From Steinernema hermaphroditum (lineage: Eukaryota > Nematoda > Chromadorea > Rhabditida > Steinernematidae): 64,000 nucleotides of DNA. Below the pieces are notes generated by a model, which worked only from the letters and a program-made list of their open reading frames with translations, was not told the DNA's origin and searched no databases. A program made the translations under genes and the position numbers. The stretch covers positions 2,444,012-2,508,011 of the forward strand of contig CM059623.1 in NCBI GenBank assembly GCA_030435675.1. The letters are read 5' to 3'. Positions 12,178 through 23,152 of this stretch are shown here, piece by piece. Each line of letters opens with the position of its first letter. Position 1 is the first letter of the stretch.

Positions 12178-13250
12178 TCATACTACAGTATTTTTACTTT
12201 ACATTGTTTATTGGAAGTATTTCTGAACTCTACTGATTGACTAATGAATTTATCAGATACCATTTTTTCTTTTTGCAAGAGGGTTTCTATGGATTTTAAA
12301 AGAATAGATTGTGGAACGCTTAAACAAATGTTCGAACTGTATATGATAAAATCGACCAAAGCATCGATTATATGCATTAACCAATGTTGTCGCCATCAAA
12401 CAGAACCCCCAGATGCATGTATAAACCACGCAAGCACCTATTATTTTCCCGCAATCAACGAAAAACCCACACACAGCGCGTGACATCACGACGCAGCAGT
12501 CTCCAAATAACTCACCGCCACCGTCGGCTGACCGCAGCGCGCCTTCGATGTTTTTGATGTGCGCCGCCGCGTCACCGTCAGAAGCGAAACGAAAATTCGA
12601 TCGAATCGATCACATGTTCGGATGTCCATGTGACAACAAAGGCGCGGGAGAGGGGTCACGGCTGGGTAAAGGCGTCACGCTCCTCTTCCTTGTTTGCCGC
12701 CTGCAGACCACGCCGCTTGAGCAGCCGTAAAGTCTGTGCATCGACAAGGTTATGTGTGCGCAGGAAATGGGTTTAGGAGTGCATTTACAATTCCACCTTG
12801 TGATTAAGGTTTGCCGCATGTTGAATCAGAGGTGGTGCAGCGAGAAAACAATAACAACAGATGGAAATGGTTGATAACTTTGGAATATTTACCTACCTAC
12901 CTTCAGAATTTGAAAGCAGATCCTCAAGGAACGTCGACAACTTTCAGTTTTTGTCACATTTCAGCTGTGCAATATGAGCCTGTGTTCACTGAACGTCAGA
13001 AAAAGAGCCGTTAGATCGAATTTCGACGGGATATGTCAACAGCTAATAAAAAACCAAAACACAAAATGAAACGGAGCCGACGTGAACTGAAGGAAAGGTC
13101 CAATCTTAACGTTTAAGAAGACTAGAGGATTGGATTATAATAAGAAGAGGCTCGGACCGGCTCATAAACGAGGGATTTCATTAGGAGTGCGCTCGGTTTT
13201 GATCGCGAGCTCCGAATCTTAACCCCGCACCTTCTGAAGGATTCCCGTTA
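12178..13250. other. Intergenic, GC-rich island, no supported gene
   Basis: A GC-rich patch at about 12476-12730 stands out from AT-rich surroundings. No open frame with splice sites or homology was recognised; it could be a promoter or regulatory island. Confidence 0.3.
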
Positions 13251-13591
13251 TTGAAGAAAGAAACAGAACGTAAACGGCGGATTTCAGATTTCACAATGGC
13301 GCTAGTGCATGTCTAGCCGTAGGAGGATATGTAGGGTTTCAAACCAAAACATATTTCGAAAGTATTTGCCTTGAGAGATCGCGAATTACCAAAAATAAAG
13401 AATGTGGCAGCGCTGCAGGCAGACGCCCGGTTAGCTCAGTCGGTAGAGCACCAGACTCTTAATCTGGCTGTCGCGGGTTCGAGCCCCGCATCGGGCTAAC
13501 TTTTTTCATTCACTTTTTCGGCCAGTGGGCCTTCGGTCCTGGCTTTTTTACTTTATAATACGCTCAATCTTTGAGCGGTCGTTCTCAGTTT
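13251..13591 (+). repeat. Duplicated tRNA-Lys locus, copy 2
   Basis: Direct copy of 6806-7171 (see that entry), with an insertion-like change in the 3' flank and a shorter spacer before the tRNA. Confidence 0.85.
13425..13497 (+). tRNA. tRNA-Lys(CTT)
   Basis: A 73-nt cloverleaf identical to that at 7016, within duplicated locus copy 2. Confidence 0.95.
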
Positions 13592-13919
13592 ATTCAACAA
13601 AGGCGTTAATTGCTTATCATAGTGCATTGCAACCTCATTTATCTTTTTCGTACTACACGAAAAGATTGTAGGATCGCTCTTAGCATCCTCTACCTTTATA
13701 CCACTATCTCCAAAAAATACAAGCATTGGCTTCCACAAGTCCCAAGTAAATTGTAAATCCCAAAAAAAAATATATAAAGAAAACAACGTCTTCTTCATCA
13801 AATTAATTCGCATGGAAATCAAGATCTTAACCTCCTGTTGGTAAAGTATATCGTTTCTCATTAGATGTGAAGAAAAGTTAGATTAAGTACTTTATAAATA
13901 ACTGGTTCAACCTGAAAAT

Positions 13920-14066
13920 CAGGGTGGCCGAAAAAGGGCATCTAGACAGAGGTCTGGAATGTCACTGTGAGCATCCAACAGTGAGACCTGTCGTAAAATG
14001 AAAAATATTAGCAAAAAAAACGACAAAAAGCGATTCTCTCCAGCTGCCCTTTTTTGGGCCACCCTG
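13920..14066. mobile_element. 147-bp MITE with CAGGGTGGCC terminal inverted repeats
   Basis: The left end reads CAGGGTGGCCGAAAAAGGGC. The right end, reverse-complemented, reads CAGGGTGGCCCAAAAAAGGG. The element has no coding capacity. No clear TA or longer target duplication is visible, so the superfamily is undecided. Similar one-sided fragments occur near 38832 and 42729. Confidence 0.75.
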
Positions 14067-14710
14067 TACAACGGTTCCAAATCTATCGCATATTGACGTA
14101 AACCAGCCTAACCGCTTCTAATGTAAAATTGCGAGGGCAGAAAACTAAAGAACACTACGAAAACACAATAATATTTACATGAATGAACATGTTGTCGAAG
14201 ATGGGATTTAGAAACAAATCTCTAATTCCCCGTTTGAAGCAAAGAAAAACAACGATCTCCGAGCTCTTCGCGTACATGCATAAAAAGAGAGGTCATACGC
14301 CCCCGTAGTAACCGATTAGGGGGATAAAAACAAGCACATCAATATTTAAATCTTACCAACATCCACCGACATTTCCGCGGAAAAGAGTCGAATTTTCATT
14401 TTGTTTACATAATTGCATTTACATACGTGACAAGTTCCCTGTGGATTTCCAACAGAAACCCTATTCAGCGAACAGAGATTTCCTTGTTTTTGGCAAGCAG
14501 CCCTACTTTAATTAAAGCGAAAAGCGGCAAAGTGACGCGAGGCTAGCCACGCGTTCTACGCATAAAAAACGAACCTAATTAGGGGAGATTGCAACGCGGA
14601 TACTCCGCGCCTAAGGATTCCAATTAGATTCGGATTGCATGAGAAGGAGATATTTGTGAACAGCGACAGGCGGGGGTAGCGAGTGCAAGGAGAAGTGGGT
14701 GAACAATGTG

Positions 14711-14782
14711 TCCGATGTGGTCTAGTGGTTAGGATTTGCGGCTCTCACCCGCAAGGCCCGGGTTCGATTCCCGGCATCGGGA
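14711..14782 (+). tRNA. tRNA-Glu(CTC), variant acceptor
   Basis: Same body as the other Glu copies, but the 3' acceptor strand ends CATCGGG, making the first pair T-G instead of T-A. Probably functional. Confidence 0.9.
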
Positions 14783-15821
14783 GAACTTTTTCGAAATCTT
14801 CACTAAAAGAAAGTTTACCTTATTACCCAGGAATCTTCCTCATAAGTCATCTTTTTTATTTTGATTTACTGGTCCCATGACGTTTCCAGACACATTTTAA
14901 AACTGCCCCAAATTTGGCCCTGTAAGATGCCACTTCTAAACATAAAAGACTTCTTCTTTTCCTTTAAAATTCAAGAAAAGCAACCAAAAATACAGTATGC
15001 CACGAGATGCGCGAGCAACAAGAAGACAAACAGCCCCTCAAGCCGCCTAATTAGAGTCAGATGACACAAACGAGCAGCCTAACGGGCATCTGGCCGATGA
15101 CCCAAAAACGACTTAACCACCCTTCTGGGAACTCCTCAGAGCCAAGACGCCAAATGGGATCGAATTGGATTTGTCGTGGCGATTAGTGGCGATTCGGAGG
15201 TCGCGTCACGAACGGCCCGAGCTGGAGAGTTCAACAGCTGTTTCGCGCGTCGCCGCGGAGGGCCAGAAGAGGAAGACGCGGCAAAGGAGGCCCACGACGA
15301 CGACGGAGACGACGCTCAGCTGAGGATCGATCCACTGACCGCCGCGACGCCTGGCTTGTTTTGTCGTTCCGAACTCCGCTCCCTCCGCTACCACCACTCG
15401 AGAAAAAGGAGAACGACGTCGACGACGACGTTCACCGATAAGGAAGAAGAACGAGTAGAAGAAGAAGGACTGGAAGCGGATAGTTGCATTGACTCTTAGT
15501 GGATGAGGACAGAGGGGATTTGGGGAGCATTTGGCTCTGAGGTTTGTTTTTGTTTTCGTGAGCAAAGACGAAGATAAGGGACGTATTTTTGTAACGTAAA
15601 TCGAGTAGAGACATGATTAAACAACTGGGGATCCGATAGGTCGTGCTGAATTGTTCAAAACTGAGATCAATGGTCTATGTAATAGTTCTGTGTAAAAATC
15701 TACCGGTTTAACATTGATTTAGAACAAGGTATGTGCGTATAATAATCAGGGGTGTTTCTTTAGATGTTTACTGATCCCCTAGAAGACTTTGAAGAAAAGC
15801 GAAAAATATAAAAAAAAATTT
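14783..15821. other. Intergenic, GC-rich island, no supported gene
   Basis: A GC-rich patch at about 15130-15500 carries overlapping open frames on both strands with low-complexity composition. None shows splice context or a recognisable family. Confidence 0.3.
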
Positions 15822-15894
15822 CGACCGTGACAGGACTCGAACCTGCAATCTTCGGATCCGAAGTCCGACGCCTTATCCATTAGGCCACACGGTC
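15822..15894 (-). tRNA. tRNA-Arg(TCG)
   Basis: A 73-nt cloverleaf with acceptor GACCGTG/CACGGTC and loop CTTCGGA, anticodon TCG. The only Arg tRNA in the window. Confidence 0.95.
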
Positions 15895-16927
15895 ACGTCT
15901 ACGAGACCGCTTGATTGTTGCTATGTAACAGCATGAGATGCGAAGCCAAAAAATCTGTTTACATCGGTATTTTTAGAATGTTTTCCAGAAATTAATCATG
16001 AGGTGTGTTTATGAAAAAAGAAAAAGAAATTTATTAGTTGAAGATTCACGTTGACATGCCGGAATAGCAAATCGAGACCCCCCCCCTTTGGGATGGTGGA
16101 AGGCCGATAGCATCTAATGGTACATGACTAAAAACGTTCATGATATGCGTTTGTGGATGTGGATGCTATGACCACAGCAAGACACATCAAGGTGGTCTAC
16201 ACGTGGAAACCGTCATATATCTAGCTCTCTATATGAACAATCGATATGGAAGCAATGAATTTTTGCTGATGGTAATGCTTCAGTGAAAAAGTCAAATTGG
16301 CATCATGAAGCGATATAAGACCACTGAGAGTGCAAACGACAACAAGAGCACGTCCTGACTGAGAAAACAAAGGCAAATAAACTCGAGAATTGCCAACGCA
16401 TGCTCGTTGATTAGTCGCAGACCGCGGTTCCCGAAACATCCGGTTCACATATGAGAAGTTTTCACTATGGACAAAAAAAATCGTCAGAATGACCTTAATC
16501 AGCGAAGAACAGACGCTCCTTGGTTCGTTAGCATCGAAAAAGGAAACAATTTCACTCAAGATATTCACCATTGTCATCGATAACATCAGCCCACCTTATG
16601 GGCGGCATCCGGATTCCTCGTTCGTAGAACATGCGAAGTTTCTAGCCGAAAAAAAATGTTTTGGTATTCGATATTCAGCCTGTCTGTCTTATTCTAAGTG
16701 ATTTCCTCCGATGTCGTCACTTACGGGTGAATACAGGTAAGGATTAGATAGACCGAAGAGTGTGCTATTTGAACATTCAGACAGAAATGGCTACATGTTG
16801 CCACATCCTAATAGTACTTAACCAATTGGAAACGTTGGAGTTAACAGAACATGGTGGTCGGATTGGTCCATATTTTCGAGATTAGCTTATGTTCTGATAA
16901 ATAATGAACGCAGGGATAGGTGCATTC

Positions 16928-17202
16928 TAGGGATGCACCGGAACGGAAACGGAACGAACCGGAATCAGTCAGAAGGTCCGGGGTTCGAATAAACCCGCGA
17001 GCAAAACTTTTTTATTTTCGTATTTTCTCGACATAACATCCTGGAAACTGTTTCACTGTCTGATTCTACGTAAGCAAAATTTAAATCTGCGGAAAAACGT
17101 GCAGAAAAAGTAGATAAAAAAGTTTGGCCTGCGGGCGGATTCGAACCCCGGACCTTCAGACTGATTCCGGTTCGTTCCGGTTTGCGTTCCGGTGCATCCC
17201 TA
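16928..17202. mobile_element. hAT-type MITE with tRNA-like arms (275 bp)
   Basis: The long terminal inverted repeats (about 85-90 bp each) begin TAGGGATGCACCGGAAC. The element is bounded by a perfect 8-bp target duplication GTGCATTC (16920-16927 and 17203-17210), which with these termini points to the hAT superfamily. Each arm contains a B-box-like GGGGTTCGAA and a following T-run, as in the 3' half of a tRNA gene. It has no transposase, so it is non-autonomous. Confidence 0.9.
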
Positions 17203-17210
17203 GTGCATTC

Positions 17211-18596
17211 GGTGGGTATAACTCAAGGATGTACGTGGATCACACAATTGATAGACTTGCAGTGACCCGGTTTTAACTTAACAACCCAATAGTAATCCGA
17301 AAATATTTTTACAATGCATTCAAATGGCGACCGAGACGTGTAACTCTTTTTGCTAGAAGAGAGGTCTTCGTTCTGAGACCCATCCGAAATCATCGAAAAA
17401 AACATAACTATCAATTGCATTCCTACAAATTTTCAGTTATTCCCGGTCATTCTGCTTTAGTTGGGCCATTTACAACAGCTTCTATTCGTGGATCCACACG
17501 CAAAGCATCGCAAGAATGAACCGGGCAGGGAGAGGAAGGATTATTCACAAAGTCTCCCTTTCCTGCAAGAGCACAAACGGCACTTAGAGCCACTTGTCCT
17601 CTCCACTTCGTTGGAACACTTATCCATTCAGCATGCGAGACCAAAACAAATGGACGCTAAGCGCTTGCAGCCCACTTAGTTTCCCGGACTACCGTTTACA
17701 TATTCCATCCGTCGTCATATGCAATACCGCCTCCCTCTTCTCCTCAACTTTCAACTACAGTACTTATCATCCAGTCAGGCATCAATTTTTAACACTTCGC
17801 CTAAACCCCTAAGCGGCCACTTCCTAAAGAGGCTCGAGGAGGGACCCTCGAAAGCAGGAAAATCCCAATTTTCTCGACTTGTTTACTTTTTTCGCTTCCC
17901 GTCGCCGGCGCCAAACAATGTGACTAATCGTATTGGTCACTCGCAAGTCGATTGCGTCAATCGCTCCTTTTTCTCGGCGACGAACGGCTGTTTGTGTCGA
18001 GAAAAAGAAGAAGAACGACGCGTTGCATAATGCGATAATTTACCGCTCGCCGAGACGCAGCTGCCGATGAGTGCGCTTTCGAGGTGGACAACAAGGGACA
18101 TGATGTTAGGCAGTTAGTAACAGGGATGGGGTAGAAATAAGACTTGACAACTGCCTCTACAGGCTACCAGGAAAACGCTATTCCACACTTTTGTGATGTT
18201 TTAAAACAATCAAATGTCGAATACAGCCAGCTTGCAGCTGCATTTGAGTGGCTCAGTACTGCCACTGGCCTCTGAATCAGCATTTTTTTATAAATAAAAT
18301 AAACAAACTCGTTTCAAATTTTGTTTTTTTTTCAAAATCTTCTTTAGAGCTGTCCTACGAATCAAATGTTAATAAAAAATATGGCCAGTGAAGCCGGGTC
18401 TGGTTCCGGATCGGCTCGCATTGGAGCGGCTCCGATTCGGCTTACAAGGGAAAGTCACAAGATGCTCCGTCAATCTCGCTAAAATTTGACGCACTGATAC
18501 ACCTTTGAGAGTGTAATCACTGTGCAAATAATTAGCGGGTAGGTTTCGAAAAAATGCACTTCTAACTTTACTACTGCGGTTATATCACGTCGATAT
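17211..18596. other. Intergenic, no supported gene
   Basis: Short frames around 17450-18030 have no splice partners or recognisable motifs. No RNA gene was seen. Confidence 0.35.
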
Positions 18597-18682
18597 AGTT
18601 GTGGTACGAGTGTATGGGTGGATGAGGGGTAACATTTTCGAACCTCATATTTTGGTTCCGGGTTCGAATCCCAGCAGAAACA
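18597..18682 (+). other. tRNA-like sequence with possible long variable arm
   Basis: A good B box (GGTTCGAATCC) is preceded by GAACC and GGTTC separated by 9 nt, which could be a variable-arm stem. The anticodon loop lacks the usual T33 and the acceptor does not pair cleanly. It may be a relic or an unusual nematode tRNA. Confidence 0.35.
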
Positions 18683-18689
18683 ATTGTTT

Positions 18690-19953
18690 TTATTTTTCCT
18701 TTTCTTTTTGCTCTGAATGCAAATCTTGCTTTTTCTTACTTTTACAGACTCTAAAACGTTTCATTGCCGTAGCAGTGAAATCCAAACCCATTCACAAAGA
18801 GGTTTTCTGCGTTGTATGAGATGTGCCACTGATGATTCATCAGTAGCAGCTCGTAATCCTATCTCATTTGTCCGAAAAGCTATAAATCCAATTGTACAAT
18901 GGTATCTGAAACGGGTTTAGTCACGGCCAGAGTTGTTCGAGTACCCGAAAGTGAACCTAAACCAGCCGACTCTGTGCACGACTTTCAAGTTTACGGATCG
19001 TGTAAAATAAAGAAGACAACCCTTTTATTGTAGTGAGAGTTCAAAGAAAAGTTGCGATGTAAAACCGGAATGACTTAATGAAGCTTTTTGCTTTCAAATT
19101 ATTTACATGCAAAAGGTTACCTATGTGGAGCTATAGTGTGCACAGATCATCCTATACTGATCCACAAGCACAAGATAAATCAGGACTTTCTTAAATGTTT
19201 AGATAACTGGAAGGAGCCAGGAGCCGTGGCTTCGTAACTGCTCTTAAAGGTCAAAGATGACAGCATAATTTTGCACGTATTGGACCCTGTGGACATCAAA
19301 GAGCAATGCCTGAAAAGAGCACGTGAACGTCGACTTTTTTCGCAACGCCGCAAAATTGAATAACGGAGGAAGGAAGGGACGGAAGTGTCAGCGCCAAGGC
19401 GACGTCACTCGGGCAAGCTGCAAGAAAAAAAGGCGTTTTCTAATTAGATCCTGGTGCTAGGGAATGATGATATGGCCTTGAATAGTCAAATTGGAGGGAC
19501 AATGAAACAATAAGTTATGCTATGAGAATGTCACATCAAGGTCGCCCTGGAACATCGGGAAGCCATAGCTTCAATGTCTTGCCAAGATAATATTCCGAAC
19601 GAAAAAGGGGTCGACGATTTGACGCCCGAGATCGCCGTCTTCAACTTTAAGACCGTCTCTGCCACAGAAGACAGAAGAGAAGCAGTAACTACGGTGTGGT
19701 GCACGTCACTCTCGTTACTCTATATCACGCCTTACACGGTGTAGTTAATCTCGTAAAAAGCAACACATCAAACTTGTAGGAATTAAAACAAAAAATTAAA
19801 GACGGTTAAGCCAAACAAAGCGACAATTTTCTAGGTAGTAGATCCTTACTCAAATCGATCTTCGATTGATTGGACCCCAACCGAAAGGTTCTTCCAATGC
19901 GCCATCGAGGGACTGGTTTACTCAAATATTAAATTGCCTTAAATTACGAAACT
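18690..19953. other. Intergenic, no supported gene
   Basis: No coding, RNA or repeat signal recognised. Confidence 0.4.
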
Positions 19954-20226
19954 TAGGGATGCACCGGAACAGAAACCGGAACGAATCGGAATCAGTCTGA
20001 AGGTCAGGGGTTCGAATGCACCCGCGAGCAAAACTTTTTTATTTTCGTATTTTCATGACATAACATTCTGGAAACTGATTGTCTGATTATATGTAAGCAA
20101 AATTTAAATATGTGGAAAAACGTGCAGAAAAAGTACATAAAAAAAGTTTGGCCTGCGGGCGGATTCGAACCCCGGACCTTCTGACTGATTCCGATTCGTT
20201 CCGGTTTCCGTTCCGGTGCATCCCTA
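19954..20226. mobile_element. hAT-type MITE, second copy (273 bp)
   Basis: Same termini, arms and centre as the element at 16928, with point differences. The flanking 8-mers (ACGAAACT and ATCTGCAG) do not match, so the target duplication is lost or one edge was rearranged. It lies 336 bp beyond the 3' end of the SWAP-70-like gene. Confidence 0.85.
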
Positions 20227-20562
20227 ATCTGCAGATACGCTCCAATTTTGGGATATTGTTGTTATTCACTTACGAAACGCCGCAATTAGAGGGTATAACC
20301 GTAACCGTAAAGCAATCGTAACCTATGGAACTTGAACTTATTCCAGAGAGGCAGATGGCCAATCCACCCAAAATGAAGAAGACATCGAAAACAGTTTGAA
20401 ACATCAAAGCCCACTCCACTTCATCCCGACCAGCACGCACAACAACCCTCGCCGCGCGTGGCACCGCTGTGTCACCACATGTTTACGCGCGGCCCAAAAA
20501 GCCGACCAAATGAGAAAAATAAAACTTTATTACATGTGGCCACACCGCCAACGCTCAAAAAC

Positions 20563-22712
20563 TCAAACGGACTGCGTGGATATGATCAGAAAGTCGAGTT
20601 GATCCTTGGTCAGCTTGCCGGCCCTCGCGGCACTCTCGATGCTCGCCAACGTCTCGGCCGTCTGCTCTCGGAGGCGTTGCTCGATGTTGGCCCTGACGAG
20701 CCTCTCGGCGGCCAGCTGCGTCTCCAGCTCCGATACGGTCTTCTCGAGGCGTTCGCTCTTCTCGCGCTCTTCCTCCAGCATCCTACAGGGGCATTACCAC
20801 TTGATGAACTCTTGGACAGCGGACACTCACCTCGTAGCGAGAGTCCTGACGATCTCTTCGTCGTAGAGTGCCTGTCGCTCCTCATTTAGCAGTTCGGTGA
20901 GTCGAAGATTGTCGGCTTCCAGCGCCAACCGCCAAGAGAGGTTTTTCTCCGCGGTGCCGAGGTTCTCCGCTCGATGAGACTCTGAGCGGTCGAAGTTGAG
21001 AAGGTCCGATTTGCTACGGTGTTCGCTGACCAGTTGCATGTCTGAACAGTGAGTTCCAGGCTGGTTTTTGGTGCATAGGCCTACCTCTCATCCAGAAATT
21101 TCTTTGGATCTCGTCGAAATGTCCGAATTCATAAATCGCTTTGCCAGCTTTGAGAGACCAAGTGAAACGGTCGTCAGAGAAGGAGCCCATCTGAAAAGAG
21201 CCTATACTTGTCTTTCGAGAAGACTTTGGGTCAATATACGGGAAAAGGATTCGAATTCGGATTGGCCTAGCATACTATCCAATGCATCGTGCAGCAACAC
21301 GTCTAGGCACTGCACCGCTGAGGGCATGATACAATTTATGAGTGGCTGGCACCCTAGATTTTCAAACTATCAAGCTGTATTTGACATTTGACTTTCATAG
21401 CAGTACTATCGATCGATAGAAGTTTGGCTGAATGTCGACTCACCTCAACTTCGATCGCATTCTCAAAAGTGATTGTCTTCCGATTGGCCACAGTCGGAGC
21501 TTTGTGAAGGGGCCACAAGTAGATCGTTCCAGGAATGACGGTACACCAGTAGGACTTCCAGCCTCCAAGCTTCATCGTCTGGATGCATCCTTTCCTTCGC
21601 GTCGTCTTTCGACACATCAGGAACCCCTAAATGACCAAAAAGGATGATGATATATTTGACATACTCCGTCTCATTTTGATGCAGTGGATAATTTGAGAAC
21701 GTTTTTAAAAAGGACAGTAACACAACAGCTTCTATTTTAGCTCTTTTTAGCTTTGACCATTTATTTGCGGGTGGTAACCCAACGCTACTAAGCTCACAAA
21801 TCAAACCCCGTTCCCATGATATCAGAATTGTAACCAGAGATGCCAACGGGGTCGGCGCCATCTGAGCTGAACTGCATCGAGCTGAGATGAGCCTATTGCT
21901 TCAGTAACACTCCAATTTCTCAAAAGACTATCTCCGATTTGCACTTTTATTTGTGCCATCTTAAGACGGAAACTGCTGTGATCCAATCCATCACCGTCTA
22001 GTTTTTCAACCTTTCGTCTTCTTGTCTCGATCGTAAGCCCAAGAAGTTAGAGATCCGAGAAGAACTTCAAAAAAATCCTCTTCAAACCATAGATAATTTA
22101 TTAGTTTCTGTATTCTATGGTTCAATGATTGACACCATCGAAAAAGATCTATATATCCGCACACTGAAAAATCTAAGAAATTTCCAAATCGATCATCTCT
22201 GCCGCGTGCAGACCCCCTCTCAATCTTTCTTAATCGCCACTCCGTACATCCCCCTCCATCATATGCCGCCGTCACCCCCGCATGCATCCGTCTATCGCCA
22301 CGCTCATCTGTCTCGATCACATGTCCCATCCACCCTTCGCACGGCTCCTCACCTTGTGCACAATCTGCGAGACGTAGCGGTCAAAAACACGATCAATAAT
22401 CGGCCCCATCACCATTCGATCGGGAAAGAGTAAGTCGCAGATTTCGATGAGATTTCGGAAGCTGGTCGGCTCCGTTTCGGCCAGCACTGGGAGTTGGACG
22501 ATGTTGGGTCGACGGGGACGTGTCAGCTTGAAGAGTTCGTTGACGAGGAAATGAGTTTGGGAAGGTGTGAGTCGAGGGGGTTCGCCTGGGGGCTGGGATG
22601 AGCATGATTGGCCTGGATTCGGTTCGGCAAACAGAAGGAAAAGTCGGAAAAGTCGTTGCAGGAGAGGGTCCTGGAGGAGACTGTTCTCGTCTTTGTTCTC
22701 TATAGTCGGCAT
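20563..22712 (-). CDS. SWAP-70/DEF6-like PH and coiled-coil protein, 359 aa
   Basis: Five exons: 22712-22353, 21626-21444, 21190-21085, 21041-20831 and 20782-20563; phases agree. A TTTCAG acceptor lies 5 bp before the ATG. Residues about 1-120 are helical and would correspond to the part preceding the PH domain. A PH domain follows at about 121-217 (GFLMCRK...GGWKSYWCTV...YLWPL...FTWSLKAGKAIYEF), then a coiled coil to the end. The stretch ALYDEEIVRTLATRMLEEE resembles the SWAP-70/DEF6 coiled coil. Vertebrate members are about 585-630 residues, so this one is short. Family members bind phosphoinositides and act on Rho GTPases and actin; that function is inferred. An AATAAA signal lies just past the stop, near 20530. 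Confidence 0.75.
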
Positions 22713-22975
22713 TCTGTCTGAAAGTGGTGGATATTCGCAATACGGAAAAGATTCGGAATAGGGAAATCGCGGTGAAATTATAAAAATTCGATGAAAGGTG
22801 CATAATACAGGAAATTTTTATGTTATAATTTTTGAGAAAGTACTGAAAACACTATAAACAACCTTGAAATCTCATAAATATCGATTGTTATTTGAAAATC
22901 ACAACGATATTCCATCAAAAAAAGAGGAATCTATCGCATAAGATGTATAAATCGATAAGAAGTCGAAAATAAAAA

Positions 22976-23050
22976 TACCTGCACTCAAGGGATTCGAACC
23001 TGAATCGATCGTTTGACAGTCCGAAGTGCTATCCATTACACCACACAGGC
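22976..23050 (-). other. tRNA-like sequence, Gln-like body with GTC at the anticodon
   Basis: The D-arm TGGTGTAATGGATAGCAC and B box GGTTCGAATCC are tRNA-like. The acceptor pairs only if several G-T pairs are allowed. The anticodon stem has only about one proper pair around loop CTGTCAA. Likely a relic. Confidence 0.45.
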
Positions 23051-23073
23051 ATCAAATCAACCAGAAATGAATG

Positions 23074-23152
23074 TTTTCGCTCTAGTGGTGCACTGGTTAG
23101 CATCTCTGACTACCAAACTCTCGGCGCGGGTTCGAATCCTACTCATGAAAAA
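23074..23152 (+). other. tRNA-like sequence, ACC at the anticodon
   Basis: The acceptor TTTTCGC/ATGAAAA pairs at 6 of 7 positions. The D-arm TAGTGGTGCACTGG and B box GGTTCGAATCC are present. The anticodon stem is broken around loop CTACCAA. It lies 23 bp from the tRNA-like sequence at 22976, on the other strand. Confidence 0.45.
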
